Shown: positions 13,004 through 24,242, counted from the stretch's first letter. The stretch: DNA of 30,464 nt from Sperchopsis tessellata (GCA_033557685.1 JAWQRN010000376.1:1-30464); one strand, 5' to 3'. Numbers and translations are program-made. The notes: generated by a model not told the origin, from the sequence alone.

Positions 13004-14660
13004 AAATATTAAAACTATTTACAAAATAAACTTTATATTCGAACAAAAAACTTATATGTTATTCAGTTCCTGAGAATTGATCATATTACACGTTAGGCAG
13101 CGGATCCAAAGCTCTCCCTTTTGATCTTTTGAGAAACGACTATCATAAAAGACTGAACAAGCACATTCGTAATCAAGACAGTTCTTGGCCGATTTCATCA
13201 AGTCGTCAACTGGAATAAACTGTTCGTTTTCTTCTTCAGGGTCATATTAGTTATCAGATTTTCTTGTTTCCTTGAAAGCATTTTAAAATTTTTCGGTTTT
13301 TAAAAAATTTGCCGATTAGGACGTGGTATCTTAGGAGTACTATCAAGCGATTGTTGTAATTGAATTTTATAAGGTGAAGAAGTGATGACTTGAGACTTGA
13401 AAGATCTTCTTCTGCGAACGGCTGAATTCTTTTTTTCTGATGGGCAAGGGTGAAATATCAAACGGAAATACAAACTTTACGGATTTGTCCACTGTTGGTG
13501 GTTTAGGAAAATTGGAATCCTTAGAGCAACATGGTGGCGGATTCACCGGCTCTTTTACTATGTAAGCATTTTTGAGGGAATCAGTAGGTTGATTTGTTGA
13601 TAATGGTCGAAAAACATAATAATTCTTAAAAGATATCTCTTGAGATCCATTTTCAGTTGCTGGTAAACATTGGGGTAAGTCTCTATCACTGGACATCCTT
13701 GTTGAAATTCTAATGTGAAATTGTTATTTTCTGACTTCTACGAGTATTATATTACAGTGTTTGTCGACTTCATTTCTTTTATTATAAAATAGTATATAAA
13801 ATGTAGATAATTCGGTTAAAAGGGAAAATCTCAGTTGTTTTATAATAGTTTGCAGCGATTTTGTCGGCTATAATCTGAATAAACGTGACAAGTTAACCAT
13901 AATCGGCCGAAGTTAGGGACGCAATTTGACTTTGCTACTTTCCACTAGTGCAACTTTACTCTGAAAAATTGACCAACCCGTTTCATCAACATTGAAAATC
14001 CTATGAGATGAAACAATGTTTGTTTTATTAATTTTCCAGGTTGTTTCAGGATTTTTAAAATGATTCGCTCTTCAATTTATCAAAGCTAAACTGTACATCA
14101 CACTGAGAAAATCTTTCCTTGTTAATCCATAATATCCTGCTTCTATACTTAAAATATATTAAACAATATGTTCTTCTCGCCCCTCTTCTATCATTGTTTT
14201 TCTTCCAAGTTGAGTTTGAACTACTTCTTATGCTTCGTAAAAATCTTTGTAGTGTCGACCTTGGTAATTTAAAATATTTAGAAGCATTTTTTAAGCCCCT
14301 TATCTTGTTATTAACTACCTCCATCGCTTTTACGTATGATACATATGATTTTTGGTAGAATCTTTGTTTTACATTGTGCCATTATAAATCTAGAAATAAA
14401 AGACTAAATGTCTGGTCTGAATATATTGCGACTCTTCAAATGGCCCATATTACCAATAATACATGTTACAAGAATAAAAATGTTATTGTTTGAGATTAAA
14501 TAACTCAATTGTAAAATGAACACAAAAACAAAACGTCGATCCCAATACAACAGCTTGAAGCAAAAAACACAACCGATTTAAATTTAAATTCTGCTGAAAG
14601 TCATGAAAAGAAAAAACTTTTAAATAAATTTAAAAAAAACTTTCACGGCAACGAAAATTA
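13004..14660 (-). pseudogene. Tigger/pogo-like DDE transposase relic, copy 2 (internally deleted)
   Basis: Minus-strand relic of a Tigger-like element. The probable start is ATG at 14382 (MAQCKTK). One base of frame shift later comes a Psq-type helix-turn-helix, MEVVNNKIRGLKNASKYF then PRSTLQRFL (14324-14238). A second-domain block follows near 14100-14165 (YILSIEAGYYGLTRKD), then FNVDETGWSIF with the first catalytic aspartate intact (D at 13985-13987). The core between this motif and the C-terminal region is deleted: after position 13920 the sequence jumps to the late coding region, so the second and third catalytic aspartates are gone. The tail at 13367-13696 (PFDISPLP then Arg/Lys-rich) runs on to a cysteine-rich end near 13080-13190 (ECACSVF, ELWIRCLTC), a zinc-binding tail usual for this subfamily. 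It aligns along its length with copy 3 at 28.1-30.1 kb, including non-coding flank up to about 14660. Confidence 0.85.
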
Positions 14661-15979
14661 TGCTGAACTCTTCGACATCCGGAAAATAGTTAGACGGACT
14701 ATTAGGTTAGTTTATGATATTACCCAAAGATAGCAGTAGTTGTTTAAGTTGAGTTTCTTTGGTAGCCCATATTAAGAACACTACCTATATCGGACCTTTT
14801 CCTCTACAACACATTTTGAAAACCTCAATACAAAACAATTAAAATACATTGTACTAGAATAATGTATTTGCTTATTTTGACTATTTAATATGGTGCAATT
14901 ATTGAAAACTTCTACTTAGTAAATACATTTCTCGCATGAAACAAATCTTAAGAAAAGTTACTTTTTTCCGATTACTGTAAAAATGGTTTTCAGAGATATT
15001 TGATATTTAGGAAACATATGGGTGATTAAAAATAATTTTGAATAGTGTTTGTACTAATTTATGAACGAGATAATTTTGCTATACATTAAATTTCAAATAA
15101 TTTAGTCAATCAGTATAGCTTTTGTTTCTCATTTTAAAGGTCTCGAGCTAAGCTCTAGTAATAGCCTGTAGGAGTTTTACATTGATACGAGGTTGTTGTC
15201 CTTATATAAAGGTATGTAGTTTCAGTTTCTCTAAATTGACCTTTCGGACATTCCTGAAAATCATAGATCTAGCTTTTTACATATTATCGATCACTAATAT
15301 AATCATATCTACATACTCTTGCGATCTTGTTACCATTTATTTATTAAATAAATATGCACCAAAGTAGGTGCATATTGGTAAAGTATTAAAAAGTTGAGAT
15401 TTTTCTTTGGGCTAGTTTTAAGAAAACTAAGAAAAAGTGGGATTTGTTTTTTAATCGATTTTTTTTTTGTGATAATACTTGGCCGTAAATATGAATATAA
15501 TTTTATACTTGGAAATGTCCACTGTTGCACTTGAAAATGGAAAAGTTTACTTTGGCACCGTAAAAGCGTGCTAGTGTGTTGAAGGAATACTGTAAAAAAA
15601 TACAATTGTATCCTTTAAAATTCAGTTTTCTCAAAATCAACAATGTTATAGTAAAATAAAAATACAATTTGTTGATGCAAAAGGATGAAAAAAACTTTTG
15701 TAATAATTAAATTATACACGCATGTCTTCAACAATTTCCTGATTCTCACACACATGATCAGCATCAGCTTTTTGAGTTGTTGCATTGTTGTGTACGTAAA
15801 TTGTATGTTTTTAATTATTATTTACCTATTACATTTACTTAAGCTTGGTCTGTTTAACCCCTGCTCCCAATGGCAAAACAGATAGAGTAACCTATGCAAT
15901 AGTTTTTTGTTTCATTAAAATATATTAATTACAAGTCGTGTTAGATCTGTAAAATACATTTCCTCTTACAAGGATATTG
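14661..15979. other. Unassigned AT-rich DNA
   Basis: No confident gene, RNA or terminal repeat. A short stretch near 14680-14705 on the minus strand (AGTCCGTCTAACTATTTTCC) resembles a Tigger-type terminal repeat and may be the outer end of copy 2, but no partner was found. Frames at 15182-15367, 15330-15605 and 15685-15885 are hydrophobic, AT-driven and unrecognised. Confidence 0.45.
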
Positions 15980-17070
15980 TCACTTTGTTTTACCTTTTTA
16001 CGTGTAACAATAATTCTTGAACATTTGCTTACTTGGAAATACCAGCTTTGAAGTACTTCACAATCTGATAGCTTAATTACCGTGTCATACTCATCAAAAG
16101 CTTGGTAGCATTATGCTTGTTTTTTTCTTTATTAAAACCAAAAAAACCCGGTCGGGGGGCAAGTAACTATGTCCTGTTACTGGAAAAATAAGACCAACTT
16201 GATTGATATTAATGGGGGCATAATTTTCTAACCATTTTTATACCATCAAAAGCAACATGGAATTTTCATTTTGCCCTCCATATCTATCTGCAACTAGTCG
16301 TACTATATTTTTGTTAAAGACAAAATTTGTATATTTCAATCTGTGGCAAACAGCTGAAACTATTTCGCAAGAACCCTCAGGACGATCAAGTTCTGACCAT
16401 GCATATGATAACATTGTCTTTTGTAAGATTGTAGAAGACCTTTGGACGAATGTAAAATTGTATTTTTAAAGTTATCTCGAGTAATAAGTAGCCTTGTCCA
16501 GTAACTTAGCGAAAGGCATATTTTTTGACAGTGTTACTACATTCGAGAATATCAAAGAAGCTCCCAGCTCTTAATTTATGTACGCGGAGCTCAGTCATTA
16601 TTTGTATTTTATTTTCATCATCAGCTCGCAAGCGAAGGCACGTTGAACATACATCCGTAGCGGGGGTACCAAACCATTCTAGTACTCTGAGGTCAGGAGG
16701 AACAGTGGAATTGTACTATCCCCATAGGTGTCTTATGTTCACATCAGCTGATATGTACAGGTAGGACGACCTACAGTAATGTGGCTCGTTACATTTCAGT
16801 GACTCAATAATTTCTTTTATTTTTAATCTTTCAGAATTTTTTAAATGGTATACTCTATCTCCTCCTCTTTTGTCCTTTGGAATCATACATGTGCGTTCAT
16901 TTGAGGCACTTCGAACTAAGTACTTCATACTTAAAGCTCTTGATTTCTTCAATGGTAAATACTTATGGCGTTTGGTTGGTTGCGCCTCGCAATGCTTTAC
17001 AATAAAGGCATCTTATATATTCTTTCTCTTGATTTCGTAAAAGTTCTTGTGGAGCCGTTGAATATAAAAC
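15980..17070 (-). pseudogene. Relic of an arthropod multicopy protein family (DUF7869-like)
   Basis: Minus-strand peptides match, from memory, a family present in many copies in arthropod and cnidarian genomes and annotated only as DUF7869-containing; its function is not known to me. In order: KHCEAQPTKRHKYLP (about 16960-17000), an open stretch with CMIPKDKRGGDRVYH and IESLKCNEPHYCRS (16716-16952), GTPATDVCSTCLRLRA and MTELRVHKLRA (about 16540-16670), KDNV near 16410, then VRLVADRYGGQNENSMLL (16255-16300) and VGLIFPVTGHSYLPPDRVF (16145-16200), the two signature blocks of the domain. A last fragment, DTVIKLSDCEV, lies near 16050-16090. Frame changes and stops occur throughout, and a deletion seems to join VLEW to FGTPAT. 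No introns are evident in the coding similarity, which would fit a mobile or retroposed origin, but no terminal repeats were found. Confidence 0.75.
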
Positions 17071-18409
17071 ATGGTAAGATAGCAACACTGGAATATATGT
17101 TACGGTTATCCCTTGGGATTGCATCTAGGTTATTGAGATAGATCACCCTAAAACTTAGGTAAACAACGTTGGCCTACAATTTGAAGTTATGAATGAGTCT
17201 AATACTCAGTTAAACAGCCTAGATCTATACAATTTGAGATTATGACATTCACTAGTGTTCAATGTAACCTTGATATCTTTTCCCTTTCTCTTTTCCAGTT
17301 AACAGGATGACGCTGTCTTTCTCTTGATTGCCTAGAACTTGTAGGCACTGGAGAACAGCCAATATCCATTATTACAATTATAATTTTAGTAGCTAACTAT
17401 TAAATTAAGCCAAACTTCACAAATTGTTGTCCATTAAGTCAGGTAAGATATTTCACAGTAAACAAAAACTGATGAACTGAGTTTCCTGAAAGATTCCTTG
17501 CAATTGCTTGGTCTGAGGAAATGTACGCTTCTGCTTCTCTCTTGACGTGGAAATGTTTGCTTCTAAATACAATTTTTACCATTACAATAGTAAAAATATT
17601 TGTTTCTGCTGCTTAATGTGTATACTAGTAGATGCGGCTCTAACCAAATTATAACAATGTCCGTTTATGTATTTGAAGACCTTATTTAGAATGCCCACTA
17701 ATGCTTCATTACAAATCACACGTGCTATGATATTAGTCACGCATTACACAATAAATTAATTAAATAATAATAATAAAGCAATTTATATTAATTATCTGCT
17801 AAGCAACAAATCTTAAATGTAGTTATACCAAGTTACTAGAACCAAGTTGTTGGTATGTTGTTCTGATAAACTGAAAAATAGTTTTAAGCCATTGCATTGC
17901 AAATTTAGAAATATGCGATAAGCCATTGAATATTCGTACTATGATTCTGACAAATCTGATTTTACATTTAAATACCGAAATTGTATGAACTACATAATTA
18001 TGCCAATAAATTTGAATTATTTTATCTGAGCCATTGTTGACATATTTCAACGCTGTATATCGTAAAATAACTATATTAGAATTTCTGGAAAAGATTTCTA
18101 AGATATGCATTACGGATTTAATAGCACTGGTTAACAGATTGAAACTTTTTTGAGGTAAAATTTATGAAAATAGGTGTATATAAAGTATTTTGTGGCCCTA
18201 AATCCGAAAATGATATGTTAAATACTGTAACATGTACAGTTTTTTTACAGGAGTTGACGTTGAGACGACATATTTTCGTAATATAATGTTTATTTAATAT
18301 AAACATGTAAAACATGTTAATTGTAAGCAAAGGCATTTTATTAAGGATCATGTGCAATACAAAATATAAAATGTTACATGAAGATATCATACAGCGACTA
18401 CATATTTCA
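17071..18409. other. Unassigned AT-rich DNA
   Basis: No recognisable gene or repeat ends. The minus-strand frames 17823-18110 and the part of 18118-18438 beyond the pseudogene end at 18410 are AT-rich and unrecognised. A short (TAA)n run lies near 17765-17777. Confidence 0.5.
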
Positions 18410-20077
18410 CTATTTTCTCTTGTGGTCAGTATAATCATCTCTTTTTAAGAACCAGCAGTAGGCGCCCAAGATGGATGGGTTCCAGCGACCCTGGTATTGT
18501 GTTTCCATTGTCTTGATGTCCTGTTGAAATCTCTCTCCTTGTTAATCACTTACTGCACTCAAATTTTCCGGAAAAAAGTCCAAATGAGAGTGCAAAAAAT
18601 GGATTTTTAAGGACATGCGACACCCAAGTATATCATAAGCTTTTAAGAGTTAATCTATTACGGTTTTATAGTTTTCATCTGTCCTGTTCCCCAAAAATCC
18701 TTTCGCTATATTTACACAACAGTTCAAAGCTGTCAATTCCTTGTCATTTAATTTCTTGAAAGAGGAAATCACTTAAGAGTTTCCTTATTTAAGATCCAAT
18801 AAAGATTCCTCCTTTTAGTTTTGCATCACTTAACTGAGCAAATATTTCTTTTAGGTACTTGAAACCATTACCTCTTTGTCTATAGCTTTAACAATGTTTT
18901 TCATTAGTCCAAGCTTAACATTGGGAGGCGGCAGAAGCACCTCTTTTTGATTAACAAGGGGGCGTATTTCATGTTTGAAGTACCTGATTCAAAAGAAGGT
19001 CAATGAGGCCAATTTTTTTGAATGAAATATTCTTTTGTTGCTCGACTATCTCATAGACAAAAAAAAAACAACAATATTTTGTAAAAACCCCTTGATGCCC
19101 TAGCAATATAGCTATCACTTTTAAATCTCTACAAATATCCCACTGATACTGTTCATATTGAACTTGATTTAGTATGGTAGCTAAGTTATCATGGTTTTAT
19201 TTCATTGTCACTGAATGGGATAAAGGAATAGATGGTTTTTTGTTTCCATTAAGAAGCAAGACTGCTTTTAGGCTGTATTTCGACGAATCTATGAAAATAC
19301 GCTGCTCGGAAGGTACATGTTCCATATTAAGCTCATTCATTAAACCATCCATATCATCTAAAACATAGCGATTCTTCCATTTTATAAAAAAACTTGAAAA
19401 TGTTATATTCCTTTTTCGGTAAAGTGAAACACTTACATTCTTATCTAACAGGTTCCACTGTTGAAGTCTGGAACCAAGAGTTCAGATTTTTGTTTTGACA
19501 AACATAGGTCACGAACCAAATCATTAAATTCATTCTGAGTTATTAAGTGAAGTTCACTGGTAGTTGGTAAAAATGTTGGGTCACTACTAGTGTTACCAAG
19601 AAGTTGTGGATTAAATCCTGATGAAGAATTAGAATCACCAGGAAACATAATGTTGTCCAAGTTTAAAGACGCAATCCGCACCGGTAATTCTCGGCTATGA
19701 GGAGCTGTTCTTAGTGTAGAAGGCAAATTTGGATACTCAATTTTGTGCCTTTGCTTTTTTGAATACCCTTCTGATTTAGTGATACAGACGTAGCAATCAT
19801 TTACATGGTCAGTAGGTTCACTTCACACCATAGGAACAGTAATCGGCATAGAAGTTTTCTTGCGATGCATTCACTACACTAAATTTACGTGGCAACTCAC
19901 ACAGCAAACATGAGAGGCCCAAGTTTTATCTTGATCTTGGCTCTTCAAATATACAAAATAGACTTTTTTGACTTCCTGGGATATAGATCTAGCCTGTGAC
20001 TTTAAAATAAATCGTCCACATATATAACAAAACGTATCTACTGGATTTTTGCAACATCGACGACTAGAACTTGCTAT
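18410..20077 (-). pseudogene. Near full-length relic of an unnamed arthropod multicopy family
   Basis: A decayed, intronless minus-strand copy of a protein found in many copies in insect and other arthropod genomes and annotated only as hypothetical; I recognise it by motif, and its function is unknown. N-terminus (20077 downward): A-SSSRRCCKNPVDTFCYICG then KTWASHVCCVSC, a Cys-rich, probably zinc-binding module; the expected start codon reads ATA at 20075-20077. Then PMVW-EPTDHVNDCYVC near 19770-19840, PSTLRTAPHSRELPV and FNDLVRDLCLSKQKSELL (19445-19726), FIDSSKYSLKAVLL-NGN and PSIPLSHSV (19200-19300), WDICRDLKVIAILLGHQG (about 19085-19145), PPPNVKLGLMKNIVKAID (about 18880-18935), ELTALNCCVNIAKGFLGN, CRMSLKIHFLHSHLDFFPENL, and finally GERFQQDIKTMETQYQGRW, AYCWFLKRD and a stop at 18410-18412. 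In-frame stops include 18542-18544 and 18650-18652, and there are several frameshifts. Near full length without introns suggests a mobile or retroposed gene. Confidence 0.82.
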
Positions 20078-20698
20078 TTTATGTAAAATACGACAAAAAC
20101 ACTTGACTGTACTGTACACGAGACAAAAACAAACTAAACTTTAGAGAAACATAAAAGTGCCCTTAAAGGTTCGTAAAATACGTTGGAAATACCCCCGCTA
20201 CGGGTAATTCTTCCTACCTTGTCAAAAGCCAGGTACAAACAATTTCAATAATCCCATGATATAAGGGACGAACAGATACTCGAAAATGGGACGTGCTAGG
20301 CCATTTCTGTGGTTAAAGTGTTTTATAACTACCTAAATGAAACACAAAAAGAGCATTTCACAAATAGAGTACAACTGGACATTTAATAAGCATTTCACAA
20401 GTTTACTCGTGGATGATACAATTAGCATAATTAGAGAGTTATAGGATAATTCATTTCAAGATAGTGATGCGCTGACGACAGTTTGTCTCAATCCAACTCA
20501 TTTTTGATTTAAGAACCAGTTCTATGAACAAACTTTTAATATTGTCTATGTTTTTACGGAGTTATTGAGTAAATGACATTATGGTCGTCAAAATAATAAT
20601 AATAATACAAACTATAACCGCCGCTTTTCGAGTGCTTATTTCTAACATAGGCACACCGAAGATAACAACCAAACGCCCGTAAGTCCCAGCAGAAATCG
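20078..20698. other. Unassigned DNA
   Basis: No gene or RNA recognised. It holds a short (AAT)n run near 20595-20608. The minus-strand frame 20554-20883 is antisense to the plus-strand fragment at 20699-20917 and is not taken as a gene. Confidence 0.45.
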
Positions 20699-20917
20699 GT
20701 GAGGTTGTTTGAAAAGTTTCTGCTAAGATCTTCTGGAATTACCAACTTACTAGACATATACAAGCCAATTGGCCTGATGATGCCTTCAGTTCCAAGTCCT
20801 GCTGAAAAGAACATTGTTAGTAAAGAGCTTGAAAAGGAGGAGAAATATAAAGATCTTAAGATTGAGTTGGAACGGATATACACACAACTTATTATGACTC
20901 GTGGTTCTTGTCATTGA
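20699..20917 (+). pseudogene. Fragment of a retroelement-associated C-terminal coding segment
   Basis: An open 72-residue stretch whose second half (AEKNIVSKELEKEEKYKDLK then IELERIY) resembles, from memory, a short conserved block of the form IP.DHNI..KE.EK..KYQDLKIE..R.W, found repeatedly in arthropod and other animal genomes near RTE-like reverse transcriptase relics. It lies just upstream of, and in the same orientation as, the RTE-like relic starting near 21165, but it is not in its expected place within that protein. I cannot assign a function. It is charged and helical in appearance. The conserved continuation after the block is absent. Confidence 0.45.
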
Positions 20918-21164
20918 TGTGGTTGAGAGAGGGGGCTACATTATTAGCTAATATTAAATCCATTTCGATTTCCAAATCTTATACAAAAATGCTAGAATGA
21001 CGCCATTGTGCTATGACTGCCTAACGGATAACTTACAGCGCAGCCATTTTGTATACCTCTTATTACTTAACAAACTACCCGAGGTAAATATATTTTTAGT
21101 ATGATATTAATGACATGTATATCTATGTAGATTTGAAAACGGTGAAAGAGTTGACGATAGGAGG

Positions 21165-22745
21165 AAATCCTTGATGTGGTTAATAATATTTACCAAGAAC
21201 TATATCGGGATGAATGTGACCATATAAGCATCTCTTAAAATGAAGATGTTTGGCCCATTTTATACTCAGAAGCTACACATCTTATAAATTCAAAGTGTGG
21301 AAATGAACCAGGGGAAGACAGGTTCACGATTGAAGTATTGTATATTGCTTAAGATGAAACATATACAGTTCTAGCAAAACTATATACGTCATGTATAGAA
21401 ACAAAAGAGATACCAGCATTTTGGAACAAGGCATCATTTATTATTTTAACCCATAAAAAATTAAATATAGAAGATTTAAAAAATTTCCGACCAAATATAA
21501 GATGCTTAATAATTACTAACAAAGTTACAAACCAATTCGATTTTTACCAACCCGAAGAAGAGGAAGGTTTTCATAAAGTATATAGCACTATTCACCACAT
21601 TCACAAGGTACGTGAATTGATATCTGGAAGTAAAGAGTTTATCCAGCCAATATGTTGTACTTTCCTAGACTACCAGAAATCATTTGACTCGATTGTACTT
21701 ATCCAAGCTTTGATCTAAAATGGCATTCCATCTGTCTACATACAGCTAATTTAAAACATATTTGAGAAATGTTGGATATTAAAATATGTGCTAGATAATA
21801 GGACACAATTTCGCAAGTTGTTCAGTGTAGCTTTATAGTGTATATTACGGTAATTATCTTAACCATTCGATTGATTTGCACACAATATTGAGGAGCTTAA
21901 AAAAATAATTGGTATGGATTCTGAGTAGAGATGTAGGCCTTATGATAAACTTAAGTTAAACAAAAGTAATGTTCAATGAGCTAGCTATATCAGCCAATAT
22001 GTACATCGAGGGCACACTAATCGAAACCGTAATATCATATATTTATTTGGCCCAGCTCATAACTATGGATGTAGATATTTTCTTGGAGATAGGATGAAGA
22101 ACAAATGTTGCATGGAGTACAACTGGGCGTTTAAGCAACAAGTTGTGTAGCAGGGGTGGATCTTGGTTCACAAAATTAAAACAAAAATTTTCTGTGATGT
22201 GTTTATATCTTTGTGATGTTCCATCAAGATTTGATGATGAAAATTAAAATATTTTTGAAAACGTTACTCACAGAACATTTTTAGTTTTAATTTTCTGAAG
22301 CAAAAACAACCCTTGCTACACAGTTTGTGAGAATAGTTCTCTACAACTACTTTCCAATTAGTTTAAGCAACATATTTAAGTACATATCGCAGATACAGGG
22401 TTTTCGATCAGCGTAGTTTGCCTGTGATAACGTATGCTACTAGAGACATGAACATTAAAAGCCTAGCATATTCAGAATCTTCAAACAACGCAAAGAAGTA
22501 TTGAGAGATATATGTTGGGCTTAATAATTAGTGATAGAAGGTCCATTTCATGGTTAAGAAATCAAACTAGGGTCAGGGATATTATATGTGCGGTGAAGAT
22601 GTAAAAGTGGAAATAAGCAGGAAATCTCAGAAGGTGAGGGCAAAGGCATTAACCTTGTAGTATCCGAGAGGCCATGACAAACTTAGAAATTGTTTGGGAG
22701 TCACATGGATGAGAAGTACGCATAACCATGGCTAGTTTAAGAATG
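21165..22745 (+). pseudogene. RTE-like non-LTR retrotransposon reverse transcriptase relic
   Basis: Plus-strand pieces follow an RTE-clade reverse transcriptase. IYQELYRDE (about 21183) is followed by INSKCGNEPGEDRFTIEVL (about 21285-21340), IPAFWNKASFIILTHKK and IEDLKNFRP (21410-21490), then HKVYSTIHHIHKVRELI and FLDYQKSFDSI, which is motif A with its aspartates, ending near 21690. Motifs B and C, including the FADD box, are missing: after FRKLFSV (about 21825) the sequence jumps to the region after the box (EELKKIIG, SKTKVM-like). The thumb/C-terminal part follows: YIEGTLIETVISYIYLAQLI, NVAWSTTGRLSN, and after an insertion IF-K, LPVITYATR, MLGLIISDRRSISWLRNQTRVRDII and a KWK..GNL block near 22600. 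Many stops and frame changes are present. No endonuclease domain was recognised upstream, so this is probably 5'-truncated. Confidence 0.8.
22141..22360. mobile_element. Fold-back (MITE-like) insertion inside the RTE-like relic
   Basis: The left part (from 22138, containing TTGTGTAGCAGGGGTGG and AAAATTAAAAC, to about 22199) is the imperfect inverse of the right part (about 22265-22330, ending CCCTTGCTACACAGTTTGT). The arms are about 60 bases with a loop of roughly 70-100 bases. The 12-base sequence GTTTAAGCAACA occurs at 22129-22140 and again at 22361-22372. The reverse-transcriptase reading passes from LSN before the first copy to IFK after the second, as expected if the intervening DNA was inserted with target duplication. 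The right end is uncertain because about 30 bases after the inverted arm remain before the second direct repeat. No coding capacity. Confidence 0.6.
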
Positions 22746-22942
22746 AAGGCAGATTATGATGATTATTAAAAGAAATTTACTTTAAGGCTCTTATGCCAAA
22801 GTTATTATTTTCTACGCCTCTTATAGGTGGAGCTTAATCCTTCTGAAATACCTCCTACTCTTAATTATTATAAAACACTGGCTATCAAGCGAGTATTCCG
22901 AGATTTTAATGTCTCTCATCATTATAGAATTTCCCGTGTATA

Positions 22943-23135
22943 GTGAATATGAACTCGGTCATCTACAAGATACCATATAGATGGTGTAACCTAATATATA
23001 TTGGACAACGAAGCTCACTTTTAAAGAAAAAATATCTTTATACAAATGAAAGCTGGTGCTTCATCCACATTCTTGTGAATTGTCCCTACATTGTAGTGAA
23101 GTTACAGACAAGTTATCTTGTAATGTGTTATATTT
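22943..23135 (+). pseudogene. GIY-YIG endonuclease fragment (Penelope-like element)
   Basis: An open frame gives NSVIYKIPYRWCNLIYIGQR followed by SSLLKKKYL. This matches the start of the GIY-YIG nuclease of Penelope-like retroelements (VYKI.C..C...YIGQT.R.L..R): a first beta strand with Y-K-I, one of the two usual cysteines retained (C), then YIGQ. The Arg-His-containing helix that should follow is degraded, and the upstream reverse transcriptase domain is not recognisable in 22750-22940. The open frame runs on to 23212, but its last part shows no similarity I know. It is a short truncated relic. Confidence 0.65.
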
Positions 23136-23619
23136 ACAATAATTCCAACTCTGAATTTCAAAAAAGGCATGATAATTTGAATACTATTTATTCATATTTA
23201 TTGAGTTTGTGAGATCGAATTACATTGAATTCACTTTTTCCGAATAGCATTAGGGTTTCGCGTACAGTGCATTCCTCTGAGCGGGTTCTTGGTGTGTGTT
23301 ATGTGGCGCCTTCTGTCATAAAACTCTGTATTCTACACGTTACTCATAATCAATTATTATTTTTTTTATGCGACAGGTAAATTTGTAATATTGTTACCTA
23401 ATCTTGTCATACTTTATTTTTTAAATGTTAATTCTCATCATTCTTGTTTGCTCTTGTTTTGGTGCTTAACGAGTTGTCTCATTTTGGAATGGTTTTCTTT
23501 CTCATAATTATTTAAACCTATTTTTTAATCATTAGTTTCTTCCTGTGTGTGTTTTCTTAAATAAATGTTTGCCTTGCTTTCCTGTCTTTTTTTATTAAGT
23601 CTACTATGCGCGTTATGCT

Positions 23620-24242
23620 TCATTGTAGAACTGGTGACAAATTTTTTGTGTACAACTTCGTAAATTGTATTTGTTTGTGATAGGGTGGTTTGGGTAGGGG
23701 CGGATGTGTATGTTTGTCGTCCAGATGTTTATTTTTCGGAATAGGTGTGTGTTTTAAATTTGTAATAGTCTTTATGAGTGATATATTACGTTGTATTGTC
23801 TGGTCATTTAGCATTTCTGGAGATTCGTGTTTAAATATTTCTATTTGCTCTTGGGTTATAATGTTTGGGCTTTCATTATTAATGTATTGTATGGAAGTCA
23901 TTGAATGTTTCAGGTGTTGTACAAAGGTTTATATGATTTGCGGAGTTCATTGTATCTTTGATAAAATGACCATGTTATTTTTCCTATATAAAAATGTTTG
24001 CATGTGGGGCAAGTTAGTTTGTATGCGCCGAATTTTGTGAAACTGTCACTGTTATTTGTGTTCGGATGGAATGTATTGATTGTGTTATTTGTGGTTCTAA
24101 ATGCAATTTTGGCATCATGCTGTTTAAAAAGTTTGATAATTCTGAATATTTCGGGACCAGTTTATATAAAGGTTAACCTTATGTTGCTATTAGTTGTCGT
24201 GTGTTTTGGTAATTGTTTGTGGAATATTTGGTTCGTTATTGT

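Noticed and set aside
18118..18438. Minus-strand frame of 106 codons that could be a separate small gene
   Set aside because: Its first codons overlap the end of the multicopy-family relic in another frame, and the remainder is AT-rich without motifs.
16655..20205. Shared GC-rich string CCGTAGCGGGGGTA at about 16657-16670 and, inverted, at about 20190-20204 as possible terminal repeats of a composite element
   Set aside because: At 16657 it is ordinary coding sequence for the conserved GTPATDVC block of the DUF7869-like family, and similarity does not extend on either side. A chance or short microhomology match is more likely.
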